DNA of 64,000 nucleotides from Capnocytophaga catalasegens (GCF_026005215.1 NZ_BPMA01000012.1:176226-240225), one strand, 5' to 3'. Numbered from the stretch's first letter, positions 17,124 through 27,008 are shown. Numbers and translations are program-made. Notes: a model not told the origin generated them from the sequence alone.

Positions 17124-18398
17124 TTACCATACAAAAAGAGGTCTTTCTTGCATAAATTCATTCACCCGCTCAGCAATGGCTTCCAATGCGTTATCATCGG
17201 TAGCATTTTCAATAGCTTGGTCGATAAACTCCGCAACTATTTGCATATCTGCTTCTTTAAGTCCGCGCGTAGTAATAGCTGCTGTACCAAAACGGATACC
17301 GCTGGTTACAAACGGATTCTTGTCATCGAATGGTACCATATTCTTATTGGCTGTAATATCGGCTTTGACCAATGCATTCTCTGCTTCTTTTCCGCTGATA
17401 TTTTTATTTCGCAAATCAATCAGCATCACGTGGTTGTCTGTCCCTCCTGAAACAATATTGTATCCTTTTTCTATTAGGCAAGAAGCTAATTTCTTCGCAT
17501 TCTTCTGAACTTGAATTACGTAATGTAGGAACCCGTCTGAAAGAGCCTCTGTGAAAGCAACCGCCTTGGCCGCTATAATATGTTCTAATGGACCACCTTG
17601 ATTACCTGGGAAAACAGCTCCATCAATCAGTGAAGACATCATACGAATCTCGCCCTTGGGAGTCTTAAATCCATACGGATTTTCAAAATCTTTCCCCATC
17701 ATTATCAAACCTCCACGAGGTCCTCTGAGGGTTTTGTGCGTAGTGGTTGTTACAAAATGGCAATGTGGAATTGGGTCATTTAACAAACCCTTGGCGATAA
17801 GCCCCGCTGGATGAGCTATATCTGCCAATAGCAACGCCCCTACACTATCAGCAATTTCTCTAAATCGCTTAAAATCTATATCTCTTGAATATGCAGATGC
17901 TCCACAAATAATCATCTTAGGACGTTGTTTTTTAGCAATTTCTTCTATTTTGTCATAATTCAAACAACCTGTTTCTTTCTCAACCCCATAAAAATAAGGT
18001 TTGTACAATTTTCCTGAGAAATTAACAGGTGAGCCATGTGTTAGATGCCCGCCATGCGAAAGGTCAAAACCTAAAATAACATCACCTGGGTTTAAACACG
18101 CCGAATATACAGCTGCATTCGCCTGTGAACCACTATGAGGCTGTACATTCACGTATGTAGCTCCAAAAAGAGCCTTGGCGCGATCAATTGCCAATTGCTC
18201 TATTTCATCAACTACCTGACAACCACCATAATAACGCCGACCCGGATATCCCTCTGCATATTTGTTAGTAAGAATAGACCCCGCAGCTTGCATCACTTGT
18301 TCACTTACAAAATTTTCAGAAGCAATTAACTCTATACCACTGATTTGACGCTCTCTTTCGGCTTCTATCAGTTCAAAAATTTGCTCATCGCGTTGCAT
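17124..18398 (-). CDS. glyA: Serine hydroxymethyltransferase
   Basis: 424 residues. PLP enzyme that interconverts serine and glycine with tetrahydrofolate and is the main source of one-carbon units for purine and thymidylate synthesis. The PLP lysine is in [15 protein letters not shown] (about residues 218-232), and the N-terminal signature [19 protein letters not shown] is intact, as are SGSQAN and DIAHPAG. The length is normal for bacterial GlyA. The gene stands alone between its -7 box (18428-18435) and the terminator at 17055-17090. Confidence 0.97.
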   Translation of the reverse strand: MQRDEQIFELIEAERERQISGIELIASENFVSEQVMQAAGSILTNKYAEGYPGRRYYGGCQVVDEIEQLAIDRAKALFGATYVNVQPHSGSQANAAVYSACLNPGDVILGFDLSHGGHLTHGSPVNFSGKLYKPYFYGVEKETGCLNYDKIEEIAKKQRPKMIICGASAYSRDIDFKRFREIADSVGALLLADIAHPAGLIAKGLLNDPIPHCHFVTTTTHKTLRGPRGGLIMMGKDFENPYGFKTPKGEIRMMSSLIDGAVFPGNQGGPLEHIIAAKAVAFTEALSDGFLHYVIQVQKNAKKLASCLIEKGYNIVSGGTDNHVMLIDLRNKNISGKEAENALVKADITANKNMVPFDDKNPFVTSGIRFGTAAITTRGLKEADMQIVAEFIDQAIENATDDNALEAIAERVNEFMQERPLFVW

Positions 18399-18427
18399 AA
18401 TAAATAATTTTAAGAAATTCAGAACGA

Positions 18428-18435
18428 CAAAAATA
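18428..18435 (-). promoter_or_regulatory. -7 box (TATTTTTG) of glyA
   Basis: TATTTTTG on the minus strand, 30 bases from the glyA ATG, fits TAnnTTTG; no exact TTTG partner box is seen. Confidence 0.5.
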
Positions 18436-18473
18436 CTACTTTTTTTTGATTTGTAAAATATTTTATCTGGTAT

Positions 18474-19253
18474 TTATTTTTCTTGCTTTTTAGCCAATTC
18501 CCAAAGAGAATCCATCTGAGAAAGCGTTAATTGAGATAAATCTTTTCCTTTTTCAAACACTTCATTTTCAATAAATTGAAATCTTTTGATAAATTTTTTA
18601 TTGGTATACTCTAAGGCATTTTCAGGATTTACTTTCAGAAAACGAGCATAATTGACAAGACTGAACAATACATCTCCAAATTCTTTTTCAATAAGTTCCT
18701 GATTTTCAGATTGTATTTCTTGTTGAAGTTCTAATAATTCTTCTTGAATTTTCTTAAAAACATCTTCTTTGTTATCCCAATCAAAACCAATTCCTGATGC
18801 TTTTTCTTGTATGCGAAAAGCCTTAACAAGTGCTGGCAAACTCTTTGGAACTCCGCTCAAAACACTTTTATTTCCTGTTTTTAGTTTTATTTTTTCCCAA
18901 TTTCGTTTTACATCATCTTCATTTTCTACTTTTGCATCGGCATAAATATGTGGATGTCGCTCAATAAGTTTATCACACTGGCTATTGATTACATCTGCAA
19001 TATCAAAAACGTTTTGTTCGCTTGCAATCTTGGCATAAAAAACCAGATGTAAAAACAAATCGCCAAGTTCTTTTTTGACTTCGTCCAAATTAGTTTCCAA
19101 AATAGCATCGGTAAGTTCGTACATTTCTTCAATGGTCAAATGTCGAAGGCTCTGCATGGTTTGTTTTTTGTCCCAAGGACATTGAGCACGCAAATCGTCC
19201 ATAATATCCAAAAGTCGCGAAAAAGCCTGTAATTTTTGTTCCTTTGTATTCAT
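18474..19253 (-). CDS. mazG: Nucleoside triphosphate pyrophosphohydrolase MazG
   Basis: 259 residues with two MazG domains (about 1-120 and 130-259). MazG cleaves NTPs and dNTPs to monophosphate and pyrophosphate, which cleans up aberrant nucleotides. The N-terminal motif CPWDKKQTMQSLRHLTIEEMYEL and the metal-binding EExxD-type helices (EVKKELGDLFLHLVFY, then IEKEFGDVLFSLVNYAR) are present in both halves. The length matches the two-domain E. coli type. The gene is divergent from the mutase-like gene at 19348. Confidence 0.95.
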   Translation of the reverse strand: MNTKEQKLQAFSRLLDIMDDLRAQCPWDKKQTMQSLRHLTIEEMYELTDAILETNLDEVKKELGDLFLHLVFYAKIASEQNVFDIADVINSQCDKLIERHPHIYADAKVENEDDVKRNWEKIKLKTGNKSVLSGVPKSLPALVKAFRIQEKASGIGFDWDNKEDVFKKIQEELLELQQEIQSENQELIEKEFGDVLFSLVNYARFLKVNPENALEYTNKKFIKRFQFIENEVFEKGKDLSQLTLSQMDSLWELAKKQEK

Positions 19254-19290
19254 TTTTTCTAATTTTTATTTTAATTCAATTTTGAAATAG

Positions 19291-19298
19291 CAAATTTA
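19291..19298 (-). promoter_or_regulatory. -7 box (TAAATTTG) of mazG
   Basis: TAAATTTG on the minus strand, 38 bases from the mazG ATG, fits TAnnTTTG. Confidence 0.45.
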
Positions 19299-19347
19299 TT
19301 GGAAAAATCACAAAAAAAGAGTTTCTTTGCAAAAATATTTATTTATA

Positions 19348-20643
19348 ATGATTGATTTTGATATTTTTGATTCATTTCCAAAAATTTCTACTAAACAATG
19401 GAAACAAAAAATTCAGTTTGAACTGGAAGGAGACGATTATAACAAACGTTGCATTTGGCAATCTGCTGAAGAAATTGCCATCAATTCGTTTTATAATGCC
19501 GAAACCACAGCTTCTTTGCGTTTTTTTTGGGAGCGAAATACTCAATTACTTATTCCTATTTCGGAAAATATAATCAACGATATTTTTGCACAATATACAG
19601 ATTTTGAACAATTTATAATCAATAATACTTTGCAAAAAGAATTTATTCCTTTTTTGGATAAATTACCAAAAAATAAAACTTTTTTCTTACCAATTCATCA
19701 GAAACTTTCTAAACAAGACTTAGACAAAATATTTTCTTTACCTAATATTCAGTTACTATTTGACCCCATTGGAAATTTGGCAAAAACAGGGAATTTCTTT
19801 GAAAATAAATCGAAAGACATAGAGATATGGAAATCAATATTTTATGAGGATAAAAATCTTTTTATTGATGCTCAATTTCTTGCCGAAAGCGGAGCAACAC
19901 ACTTGCAACAAATCGCCTATACATTGGCTATTTTGAGCGATTATATCTCCTTTTTGGAAGAAACTCCTACGTCTTTCCGTGTAACTATACAAATAGCCTC
20001 TCTTCCCGATTTATATTTGGAAGCCCCTAAAATAAAAGCACTTCGTTGGCTTTTTGAAAGTATATTCAATATTAACAAAAGTATTGATTTAGAGATAATT
20101 AGCAATCCATCTACACGTTTTACAAGTTTTCTAAAAGATGAAAAAGAGTATAATGAAATTCGCTACAAATGGACTCTGCAAGGTGCTATTTGGGGAGGTT
20201 GTAATTATTTTATACCGCAAAAGCCTTTTGAGGCAACTATAAATATAAATTTTTTAGAATTTTGCAGAAAAAAAATAAAGGAAAACACAACAAATCCTAT
20301 AAATAATTCTTTCTACTTTGATACTATTACATACCAAATGGCTCAAAAATCATTAAGAATTTGGCAAAGTATTGTTTCTAACAAAGGTTTTTTATCACAA
20401 CTAAAAAACCATATTATTCAGCGAAAAATAAAAGAAAAATCACGCTCCAAAAATCAGGATTTTTATTCTGATTTTAGTCCCCAAAACACTAATTTACAAG
20501 AATTTGCAAAAGAATTTTTGCATAAAAAAAATTATCAAAAAACCTTACTTGAACCCATCTTACCCAAGCGAGTTACTGAACTTTACGAACAAAAATTTTT
20601 GAAAAATGAACAAAATCGACCCTTTTCAAATAAAATTGATTGA
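19348..20643 (+). CDS. Methylmalonyl-CoA mutase small-subunit-like protein (MutA type)
   Basis: 431 residues from the ATG at 19348; a TTG at 19327 would add seven residues. The N-terminus FDSFPKISTKQWKQKIQFELEGDDYN is typical of flavobacterial MutA, the non-catalytic subunit paired with cobalamin-binding MutB to interconvert methylmalonyl-CoA and succinyl-CoA. The barrel region includes GATHLQQIAYTLA and NNSFYFDTITYQMAQKSL, matching the mutase segment usually written GGSYYIExLT. No cobalamin domain is present, as expected for MutA. The sequence is much diverged (many Lys, Asn and Phe), and the partner gene that follows is badly shortened, so activity is doubtful. Confidence 0.7.
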   Translation: MIDFDIFDSFPKISTKQWKQKIQFELEGDDYNKRCIWQSAEEIAINSFYNAETTASLRFFWERNTQLLIPISENIINDIFAQYTDFEQFIINNTLQKEFIPFLDKLPKNKTFFLPIHQKLSKQDLDKIFSLPNIQLLFDPIGNLAKTGNFFENKSKDIEIWKSIFYEDKNLFIDAQFLAESGATHLQQIAYTLAILSDYISFLEETPTSFRVTIQIASLPDLYLEAPKIKALRWLFESIFNINKSIDLEIISNPSTRFTSFLKDEKEYNEIRYKWTLQGAIWGGCNYFIPQKPFEATININFLEFCRKKIKENTTNPINNSFYFDTITYQMAQKSLRIWQSIVSNKGFLSQLKNHIIQRKIKEKSRSKNQDFYSDFSPQNTNLQEFAKEFLHKKNYQKTLLEPILPKRVTELYEQKFLKNEQNRPFSNKID

Positions 20644-21247
20644 TTGTGCACAGCCTAATACGCTTCCTCCTATTGATTTTGCAGGATTTCCTCCTTTTAT
20701 CAGAGGAAATAATGTGTTAAATGAATTTCCAAAAATCATTGATAAACAAGAACTTACCATTAAAACTATACTTGATTTCGCACCAGCATACCAATATAAA
20801 AATCAGCTTGTTGTTCAGTATAATTTTTTTGAAAATTCTTTGGAAGAAATCACAAAAACACTTCAAAAAATAGTAAAATATTCTACCTACAACGCTATCA
20901 AAATAGGTTTTTTGATTGATTTTTACCAACATAATCCATTTGAAAAAATAGCTTTGGTAAGAGCCTTACGAGGTATTTGGTATATTCTGTCAAAACAAGA
21001 AAAAACAACTAATAATCAAATAGATATATGGAGTTTCATTGACGAATCATCTTTTGAAAATTTACCTTTTATTGTTGCTTGCCAAACCTATTTTCTTGTT
21101 GCTGAAAAAAATATAATTCCTTATATCATTCAAAATAAAAATCTTTTTTATTCGCATACCATAGACCTTTTCGCAGGCAACTCATTGATAGAAGAAAAAA
21201 CTTATTTTTTTATTAACGAAATACACAAATTTATTAAAAATCAATAA
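20606..21247 (+). CDS. Shrunken methylmalonyl-CoA-mutase-like protein (possible MutB remnant)
   Basis: 213 residues overlapping the previous gene by 38 bases. Three short stretches resemble the mutase barrel in the right order: IDFAGFPPFIRG, as in the GxxPYLRG entry of MutB; NPFEKIALVRALRGIWYIL, as in the EIAKLRAxRxLW helix; and FAGNSLIEEKTYFFINEI, as in the GGSYYIExLT segment. A normal MutB is about 700 residues with a C-terminal DxHxxG cobalamin domain; that domain and most of the barrel are missing. The frame is nevertheless open and tightly coupled to its neighbour, so it may be a decaying gene or a repurposed small partner. Assignment is tentative. Confidence 0.5.
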   Translation: MNKIDPFQIKLIDCAQPNTLPPIDFAGFPPFIRGNNVLNEFPKIIDKQELTIKTILDFAPAYQYKNQLVVQYNFFENSLEEITKTLQKIVKYSTYNAIKIGFLIDFYQHNPFEKIALVRALRGIWYILSKQEKTTNNQIDIWSFIDESSFENLPFIVACQTYFLVAEKNIIPYIIQNKNLFYSHTIDLFAGNSLIEEKTYFFINEIHKFIKNQ

Positions 21248-21326
21248 ATTACAAATACACAAAATATTCTATGGTTAAATAAATACAAAAATACCATCTT
21301 TTGAATTAGGAACAAAATTATTTTAT

Positions 21327-21334
21327 TATTTTTG
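21327..21334 (+). promoter_or_regulatory. -7 box (TATTTTTG) of mrdA
   Basis: TATTTTTG lies 26 bases before the mrdA ATG and fits TAnnTTTG. It would start an mrdA-rodA transcript. Confidence 0.5.
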
Positions 21335-21360
21335 CATCTTTATAAGGCATCTACTAAAAA

Positions 21361-23229
21361 ATGCAAAAAGTTTTTTTACCAATTATCATACTATTAGCCT
21401 CGTTTTCCATACTGGGGCGATTACTTTATTTACAAGTCATAGCACATAGACAATCTGCGAATGACCTTGCAAATGACGTAGCTATTGAGGTAATGCTTGA
21501 TTATCCACAACGAGGCAATATATTTGATCGCAATGGAAAATTACTTGTTTCTAATCAACCTGCTTACGATGTAATGATTGTTCCTCGTGAGGTAAAACCA
21601 TTAGATACTTTAGAGTTTTGCAATCTACTTAGTATTGATAAAAATATTTTTATAGAACGATTCGAAAAAGCAAGAAATTTTTCTAAAATCAAACCTTCTG
21701 TTTTTGTAAGCCAACTCTCCAAAGAAGAATACGCACCCTTACAAGAAAAATTACGTAAATACGCTGGTTTTTATATCCAAAAACGCTCCCTTCGACACTA
21801 CACAACCCATAGTGGAGGTAATATATTGGGATATATTAGCGAGGTGAATGATTGGGAATTGAAGCAAAACCCTTATTATCTGTCTGGAGAACTCATTGGA
21901 AGACAGGGAGTTGAACGACAATATGAAGAATTTTTACGTGGTAAAAAAGGGATTCGTTATTTTCAAAAAGACAAGCACAATCGTATTATTGGTAGCTACA
22001 AAGATGGCATTTTCGATACACTTCCCATTGCTGGAAAATCGCTCGAACTTACCATTGATGAATCTCTACAAACTTATGGCGAATTACTTATGCAAAACAA
22101 ACGTGGAGGTATTGTAGCTATTGAACCCAAAACAGGTGAGATATTGGCTCTTATTTCAGCTCCTTCGTATGACCCTAACTTACTTGTTGGACGCAAACGT
22201 TCAGAAAATTACACCAAACTATATAACGACTCATTAGCTAAACCTTTATACGACAGAGCTTTACTGGCAGAATATCCGCCTGGTTCTACTTTCAAAACAT
22301 TGACAGCTTTGGTAGGATTGCAAGAAGGAGTAATGACCCCTGAGTCGGTCGTACCTTGCGCAGGTGGATATCATTATGGTTCTCGTATAATGAAATGCCA
22401 CACTCATGGGGCGCCTTATGATATGCTCCACGCAATAGCTACTTCATGTAATTCATATTTTGCCCACGAATACAAACGTGTTGTTGAGAAATATCCGTCC
22501 GCAGCACAAGGAGTTGATGCTTGGAGTAACCATTTGAAAAGTTTTGGACTTGGCCAATTTTTAGGAAGTGATTTCCCTATTGGGAGAAAAGGAAATATTC
22601 CCGATTCTAATCTATATAATAAACAATATGGAAAAAATCGTTGGGGAGCTACTTACAATATTTCAAACGGAATTGGGCAAGGAGAAATTCTGGTAACTCC
22701 CTTGCAACTTGCCAATGTCGTGGCAGCTATCTCAAACAAAGGATACTATTACACACCTCATATTGTTCGCAAAATTGACGGAAAAAAAACTCCCTTCACA
22801 CAATATACGATTGCAAAACACACCACAATTGATTCAAAACACTTTGAAACAATCATCCAAGGAATGAATCTGGCTTATACTTCAGGAACTGCTCGCGGTA
22901 CTCAGATAGAAGGAGTTAATATCGCTGCCAAAACAGGAACTGCCGAAAATTATATCAAAGTAGGAGGAAAACGGATGCAATTGACTGACCACTCTATTTT
23001 TGCTGCTTTTGCTCCCGTTGAAGACCCAAAAATCGCCATAGTTGTATTTGTCGAAAATGGATATTTTGGAGCCAGAATTGCAGGTCCGATCACTTCCCTT
23101 CTGATAGAAAAATATCTTAACGGAAGCGTTGCCCGCCCTGAATTAGAACAAAGAATGCTTGAAAAAAGCTTAGAAGACGAATATGCCAAACCTTACTCAG
23201 GACAACCTTTTTTAATCAATCAACGATAA
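21361..23229 (+). CDS. mrdA: Penicillin-binding protein 2 (peptidoglycan transpeptidase of the elongasome)
   Basis: 622 residues, inner-membrane anchored by an N-terminal helix (about residues 3-25) with a periplasmic body. A PBP dimerisation domain (PQRGNIFDRNGKLLVSN onward) precedes the transpeptidase domain, in which the active-site motifs are intact: SxxK as STFK in PPGSTFKTL (about residue 310), SxN as SCN in ATSCNSYF, and KTG in AAKTGTAEN (about residue 523). It cross-links peptidoglycan during cell elongation with RodA, whose gene begins one base after the mrdA stop codon. mreB, mreC and mreD, the usual upstream neighbours, are absent here. Confidence 0.95.
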   Translation: MQKVFLPIIILLASFSILGRLLYLQVIAHRQSANDLANDVAIEVMLDYPQRGNIFDRNGKLLVSNQPAYDVMIVPREVKPLDTLEFCNLLSIDKNIFIERFEKARNFSKIKPSVFVSQLSKEEYAPLQEKLRKYAGFYIQKRSLRHYTTHSGGNILGYISEVNDWELKQNPYYLSGELIGRQGVERQYEEFLRGKKGIRYFQKDKHNRIIGSYKDGIFDTLPIAGKSLELTIDESLQTYGELLMQNKRGGIVAIEPKTGEILALISAPSYDPNLLVGRKRSENYTKLYNDSLAKPLYDRALLAEYPPGSTFKTLTALVGLQEGVMTPESVVPCAGGYHYGSRIMKCHTHGAPYDMLHAIATSCNSYFAHEYKRVVEKYPSAAQGVDAWSNHLKSFGLGQFLGSDFPIGRKGNIPDSNLYNKQYGKNRWGATYNISNGIGQGEILVTPLQLANVVAAISNKGYYYTPHIVRKIDGKKTPFTQYTIAKHTTIDSKHFETIIQGMNLAYTSGTARGTQIEGVNIAAKTGTAENYIKVGGKRMQLTDHSIFAAFAPVEDPKIAIVVFVENGYFGARIAGPITSLLIEKYLNGSVARPELEQRMLEKSLEDEYAKPYSGQPFLINQR

Positions 23230-23230
23230 T

Positions 23231-24532
23231 ATGAGCCATAGAAATATTATAAATCAAATCGATTGGATAAGCATACTGATATACCTTATGTTAGTTTGTA
23301 TTGGCTGGGTTTGTATTTATGCAACAGGTTATGACCCTGAAACTACTCAATTATTTGATTTTAACCAATATCATACCAAACAATTCTTTTTCATTATTTC
23401 AAGTTTCGTTTTAATTATCGTTATTCTTTCTATTGAAGCCAAATTCTACGAACGTTTTTCAAGTATTTTCTTTATTATATCACTTATTCTTTTGGCAGGA
23501 TTATTTGTTTTTGGTAAAAAAATAAATGGCGCAACTGCTTGGTATAGTTTTGGAGCAATAACTATTCAACCAGCGGAATTTGCTAAAGTTGCCACTGCTT
23601 TAATTTTTGCAAAACAACTCAGTAGCATACAAATTGATATACGCAATTTGAATGATTTGCTAAAAATTTTACTTATCATTGCCATTCCCTGTGGGCTTAT
23701 CATATTGCAACCTGATCCTGGTAGTGTATTGGTTTATGCTTCGTTTATTTTTATTCTTTATAGAGAAGGAATGAAGCCGCTCTTTATGTTTATCATTATA
23801 CTTTTTGCTTCATTATTTATCGCAACATTAAAATTTGGCGTATCTGAAACAATAATTATCTTCATTTTTCTAACACTTTTGTATGGTTATTGGGTGAAAC
23901 GCAAAACTAAGTTTATCCCCTTCAAAAACATGTTTTTGCTCATTACAATTTGTCTATTTATTTGTCTTTCAACCTCAATAATATACAATCAAGTATTCAA
24001 ACCCCACCATCGCGACCGATTTAGCTTATGGCTTCGTCTTGACAATGACATCACTCGTAATGCTCAGTTAAGACAAACTGCTGGATACAACACCTATCAA
24101 TCCGAATCAGCAATTAGCTCAGGTGGACTAACAGGTAAAGGCTTTCTTGAAGGCACTCGCACTAAGGGCGGATTTGTTCCAGAACAACATACTGATTATA
24201 TTTTTACGACTTTGGGCGAAGAATGGGGCTTTTATGGCACTTCAACAGTCGTTATCCTATTTACTCTACTTCTGTTACGCTTGTGGTTCTTAGCAGAGCG
24301 CCAACGCTCTGCTTTTAACAGAATATATGGATATAGTGTAGTTTCTATTTTATTTATTCATTTTTGTGTAAATATTGGAATGGTTATCGGACTTCTTCCA
24401 ACTATTGGTATTCCTCTTCCTTTTTTCAGTTATGGAGGTTCAGGTCTCTGGGGTTTTACAATGCTTTTATTTATCTTTCTTCGATTAGATGCTTCTCGTG
24501 GAGATAGTTGGGCAAGTGACTTTTATCACTAA
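23231..24532 (+). CDS. rodA: Rod-shape protein RodA, SEDS peptidoglycan glycosyltransferase
   Basis: 433 residues, a polytopic SEDS-family protein with about ten membrane helices that polymerises lipid II into glycan strands during elongation. The family signatures are visible: WYSFGAITIQPAEFAKVA (about residues 104-121), QPDPGSVLVY, GFVPEQHTDYIF (the catalytic loop region), and the C-terminal GIPLPFFSYGGSGLWG. It is translationally coupled to mrdA, its cognate transpeptidase. Nothing unusual in length or motifs. Confidence 0.95.
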   Translation: MSHRNIINQIDWISILIYLMLVCIGWVCIYATGYDPETTQLFDFNQYHTKQFFFIISSFVLIIVILSIEAKFYERFSSIFFIISLILLAGLFVFGKKINGATAWYSFGAITIQPAEFAKVATALIFAKQLSSIQIDIRNLNDLLKILLIIAIPCGLIILQPDPGSVLVYASFIFILYREGMKPLFMFIIILFASLFIATLKFGVSETIIIFIFLTLLYGYWVKRKTKFIPFKNMFLLITICLFICLSTSIIYNQVFKPHHRDRFSLWLRLDNDITRNAQLRQTAGYNTYQSESAISSGGLTGKGFLEGTRTKGGFVPEQHTDYIFTTLGEEWGFYGTSTVVILFTLLLLRLWFLAERQRSAFNRIYGYSVVSILFIHFCVNIGMVIGLLPTIGIPLPFFSYGGSGLWGFTMLLFIFLRLDASRGDSWASDFYH

Positions 24533-24621
24533 TTGTTTTCATCTTAAAGATGTACTTTTTGTTAAAAATAAAGTTTGGCATAATATTTGGTGAGTTTTTG
24601 ACAAATTCAAACCTAATTTCA

Positions 24622-25410
24622 ATGAAAAAAATCGTATTTTTTAGTTTGTTTGTGATAACATCCTTTGGAAGTTGTACTCGTGATAACGATTTTTATGAAA
24701 ATTTGAGCTTAGATCAAAAACTTCATCAGTACGATATTTGGTATGTAAATAAAGCTGAAAGCCGTGGTGCTGTAATTGATTTTTTAGAAAAATCATTTAC
24801 AATTTCTTTTGATCGTGGTTTTTTGCTTGCCAATATGAATTTGGTCGATATAGGCAATCGTGGTGGTGGATTAGGTTTTCGCATAGGTGATTATACCACT
24901 CGGGGAATATTTTTAGAAATACAATACAGAAATCGTTTTTATTTATTTGAAGTTGAACAAATACGTTCCAACAAAATCGTTTTGCACGACCAACATTCTT
25001 CCGCTTCATACGTTTTGGAAGGATATCAAACATCACAATTTAATTACGACCAACTTCTTTTAGATAATCTACATCTTTTTTTACAAGAATTTGAGGCTTG
25101 GGAACAAATACAAAAACGAGGAGGCAATGCCAATCCTTTTGACCAAGAAACATACTTACGCTTTGTTCCAGAGAGAGGCAATCAATACTTCGACGCTTCA
25201 AGAAGTCGAAACGGAATTGCTATTTCGACTATTCATTGGGACTATCGAAGCACATATTCTGTCAGTCGAGATATCTTAGAACTTCTTTTTGATGGGACAT
25301 TGCAACGGTTTCGTATTCGTGTAGTGAAAGATAATCTTATTGAGTTAGAACATCTTAATTCAGGTACAATTTATACTTTTCAAGGTATTGGAAATATTAT
25401 TTTTAAATAA
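24622..25410 (+). CDS. Hypothetical lipoprotein
   Basis: 262 residues from the ATG at 24622, chosen because it gives a normal lipoprotein signal, MKKIVFFSLFVITSFGSC, with the acylated Cys at 18; an upstream ATG at 24550 would bury it. After the Cys comes TRDNDFYEN and a beta-rich body with two similar halves: DIWYVNKAESRGAVIDFLEKSFTISFDRG and, later, STIHWDYRSTYSVSRDILELLFDGTLQRF. It follows rodA on the same strand and is followed by a terminator. Flavobacteria often carry a lipoprotein of this sort, whose function I do not know. The acidic residues after the Cys hint at export to the cell surface. Confidence 0.75.
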   Translation: MKKIVFFSLFVITSFGSCTRDNDFYENLSLDQKLHQYDIWYVNKAESRGAVIDFLEKSFTISFDRGFLLANMNLVDIGNRGGGLGFRIGDYTTRGIFLEIQYRNRFYLFEVEQIRSNKIVLHDQHSSASYVLEGYQTSQFNYDQLLLDNLHLFLQEFEAWEQIQKRGGNANPFDQETYLRFVPERGNQYFDASRSRNGIAISTIHWDYRSTYSVSRDILELLFDGTLQRFRIRVVKDNLIELEHLNSGTIYTFQGIGNIIFK

Positions 25411-25477
25411 ATATTAGTAACAGAATTCTTATCAAAATATAGGGTATATACCTAACTTTTTAGTTAAAATGGGTTAT

Positions 25478-25508
25478 AAAAAATGTTTCTTTCTCAGAAA
25501 CATTTTTT
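25478..25508 (+). terminator. Intrinsic terminator after the lipoprotein gene
   Basis: Perfect 13-base stem (AAAAAATGTTTCT / AGAAACATTTTTT) with a five-base loop, followed by T residues. Confidence 0.85.
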
Positions 25509-25527
25509 TTATTTGTCCAAAATAATA

Positions 25528-25559
25528 TTGCTCCAAATAACAAAACTATCGTATCTTTG
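25528..25559 (+). promoter_or_regulatory. Bacteroidetes-type promoter of purD
   Basis: TTG at 25528-25530 and TATCTTTG at 25552-25559 with a 21-base spacer, 28 bases before the purD ATG. No purine riboswitch is visible in this short leader. Confidence 0.6.
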
Positions 25560-25586
25560 CCCTGAAATTAAGCAAAATAATTGATA

Positions 25587-26861
25587 ATGAATATTTTAAT
25601 ATTAGGTTCTGGGGGAAGAGAACACGCTTTTGCAAAAAAAATAACTGAAAGTTCTCTATGCAAACAGCTTTTCATAGCTCCTGGCAATGCAGGAACAAGT
25701 AATATCGGCACGAATGTTTCGATTTCTGTTGAAGATTTTGACAAAATAAAAGATTTTTGTATAAACAACACAATACAAATGGTTGTTGTAGGACCAGAAG
25801 ACCTGCTTGTAAAGGGAATTTATGATTTTTTCCAAAATGACAACCAACTACAACATATTCCCATTATTGGTCCTTCAAAACTTGGGGCAACTCTTGAAGG
25901 AAGTAAGGAATTTGCCAAAGAATTTATGACAAGGCACAATATTCCAACAGCTCATTACCAGAGTTTTACAAAAGAAACTATTGAACAGGGAAAAGCTTTT
26001 CTTGCCACAATGCAACCTCCATATGTTTTAAAGGCTGATGGGCTTGCACAAGGAAAAGGTGTATTGATAATCAACAATTTACAACAAGCACAAGACGAAT
26101 TAGAACAAATGCTCATCAATGCCAAATTTGGCAATGCAAGCACCAAAGTTGTCGTTGAAGAATTTTTAAGCGGAATAGAACTTAGTTGTTTTGTGTTGAC
26201 CGACGGTAAAAATTACAAAATATTACCAACTGCCAAAGATTACAAACGCATCGGGGAAGCCGATACAGGGCTCAATACAGGGGGAATGGGAGCTATCTCG
26301 CCGGTACCTTTTGCAGATGAAGATTTTTTACAAAAAATAGAAACTCGCATTGTACAGCCAACCATCAAAGGATTGCAACAAGACAAAATTGATTACAAAG
26401 GTTTTATTTTCATCGGATTGATAAAAGTTGGCAATGACCCTTATGTTATCGAATATAATGTACGAATGGGAGATCCTGAAACCGAAGTTGTTTTACCTCG
26501 AATTCAAAGCGATTTAGTTGAATTACTCAAAGCCACATCTGAGGGAAAATTAGCAAATTTTGAACTAAAAATAACTCCACAAACTGCTGTTACTGTCGTA
26601 CTTGTATCGGGTGGATATCCTGAAAATTATCAAAAAGGATTTCTGATTTCAGGATTAGAAACGATTGAAGAAAGTATCGTATTTCACGCTGGTACTTCAC
26701 AAAAAAACAAGCAAATTGTAACCTCAGGTGGGCGCGTGCTGGCTATTACTTCATTGGATAATAATTTAGTTCAGGCTTTGGAAAAATCATACAAAAATAT
26801 TAGTAAAATTACATTTGAAAAAATGTATTTCAGAAAAGACATAGGATTTGAATTTATTTGA
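25587..26861 (+). CDS. purD: Phosphoribosylamine-glycine ligase (GARS)
   Basis: 424 residues from the ATG at 25587 (a TTG lies six bases earlier). Ligates glycine to phosphoribosylamine with ATP in step two of purine synthesis. The start MNILILGSGGREHAFAKKI, the ATP-grasp signature YVLKADGLAQGKGVLI, GGMGAISPVP and the C-terminal EYNVRMGDPETEVVLPRI are all canonical. The gene is monocistronic with clear promoter and upstream terminator. Confidence 0.97.
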   Translation: MNILILGSGGREHAFAKKITESSLCKQLFIAPGNAGTSNIGTNVSISVEDFDKIKDFCINNTIQMVVVGPEDLLVKGIYDFFQNDNQLQHIPIIGPSKLGATLEGSKEFAKEFMTRHNIPTAHYQSFTKETIEQGKAFLATMQPPYVLKADGLAQGKGVLIINNLQQAQDELEQMLINAKFGNASTKVVVEEFLSGIELSCFVLTDGKNYKILPTAKDYKRIGEADTGLNTGGMGAISPVPFADEDFLQKIETRIVQPTIKGLQQDKIDYKGFIFIGLIKVGNDPYVIEYNVRMGDPETEVVLPRIQSDLVELLKATSEGKLANFELKITPQTAVTVVLVSGGYPENYQKGFLISGLETIEESIVFHAGTSQKNKQIVTSGGRVLAITSLDNNLVQALEKSYKNISKITFEKMYFRKDIGFEFI

Positions 26862-26907
26862 TTGATTTTCAGTAAATTACATATTTTTAAAAATTTTCAA
26901 AAAAAGA

Positions 26908-26939
26908 TTTGGTAGAAATAAAAAAAAGAATTACTTTTG
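26908..26939 (+). promoter_or_regulatory. Bacteroidetes-type promoter of rplS
   Basis: TTTG at 26908-26911 and TACTTTTG at 26932-26939 with a 20-base spacer. The leader of about 65 bases to the ATG contains a weak inverted pair (AAGTAACCTC / GAAGTAACT) of unclear meaning. Confidence 0.65.
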
Positions 26940-27008
26940 CGCCGTTTAAGTAACCTCTTGACGAGAGACGTGAATGTTGCTTAGAAGTAACTAAAAAATT
27001 ATTTTTTT

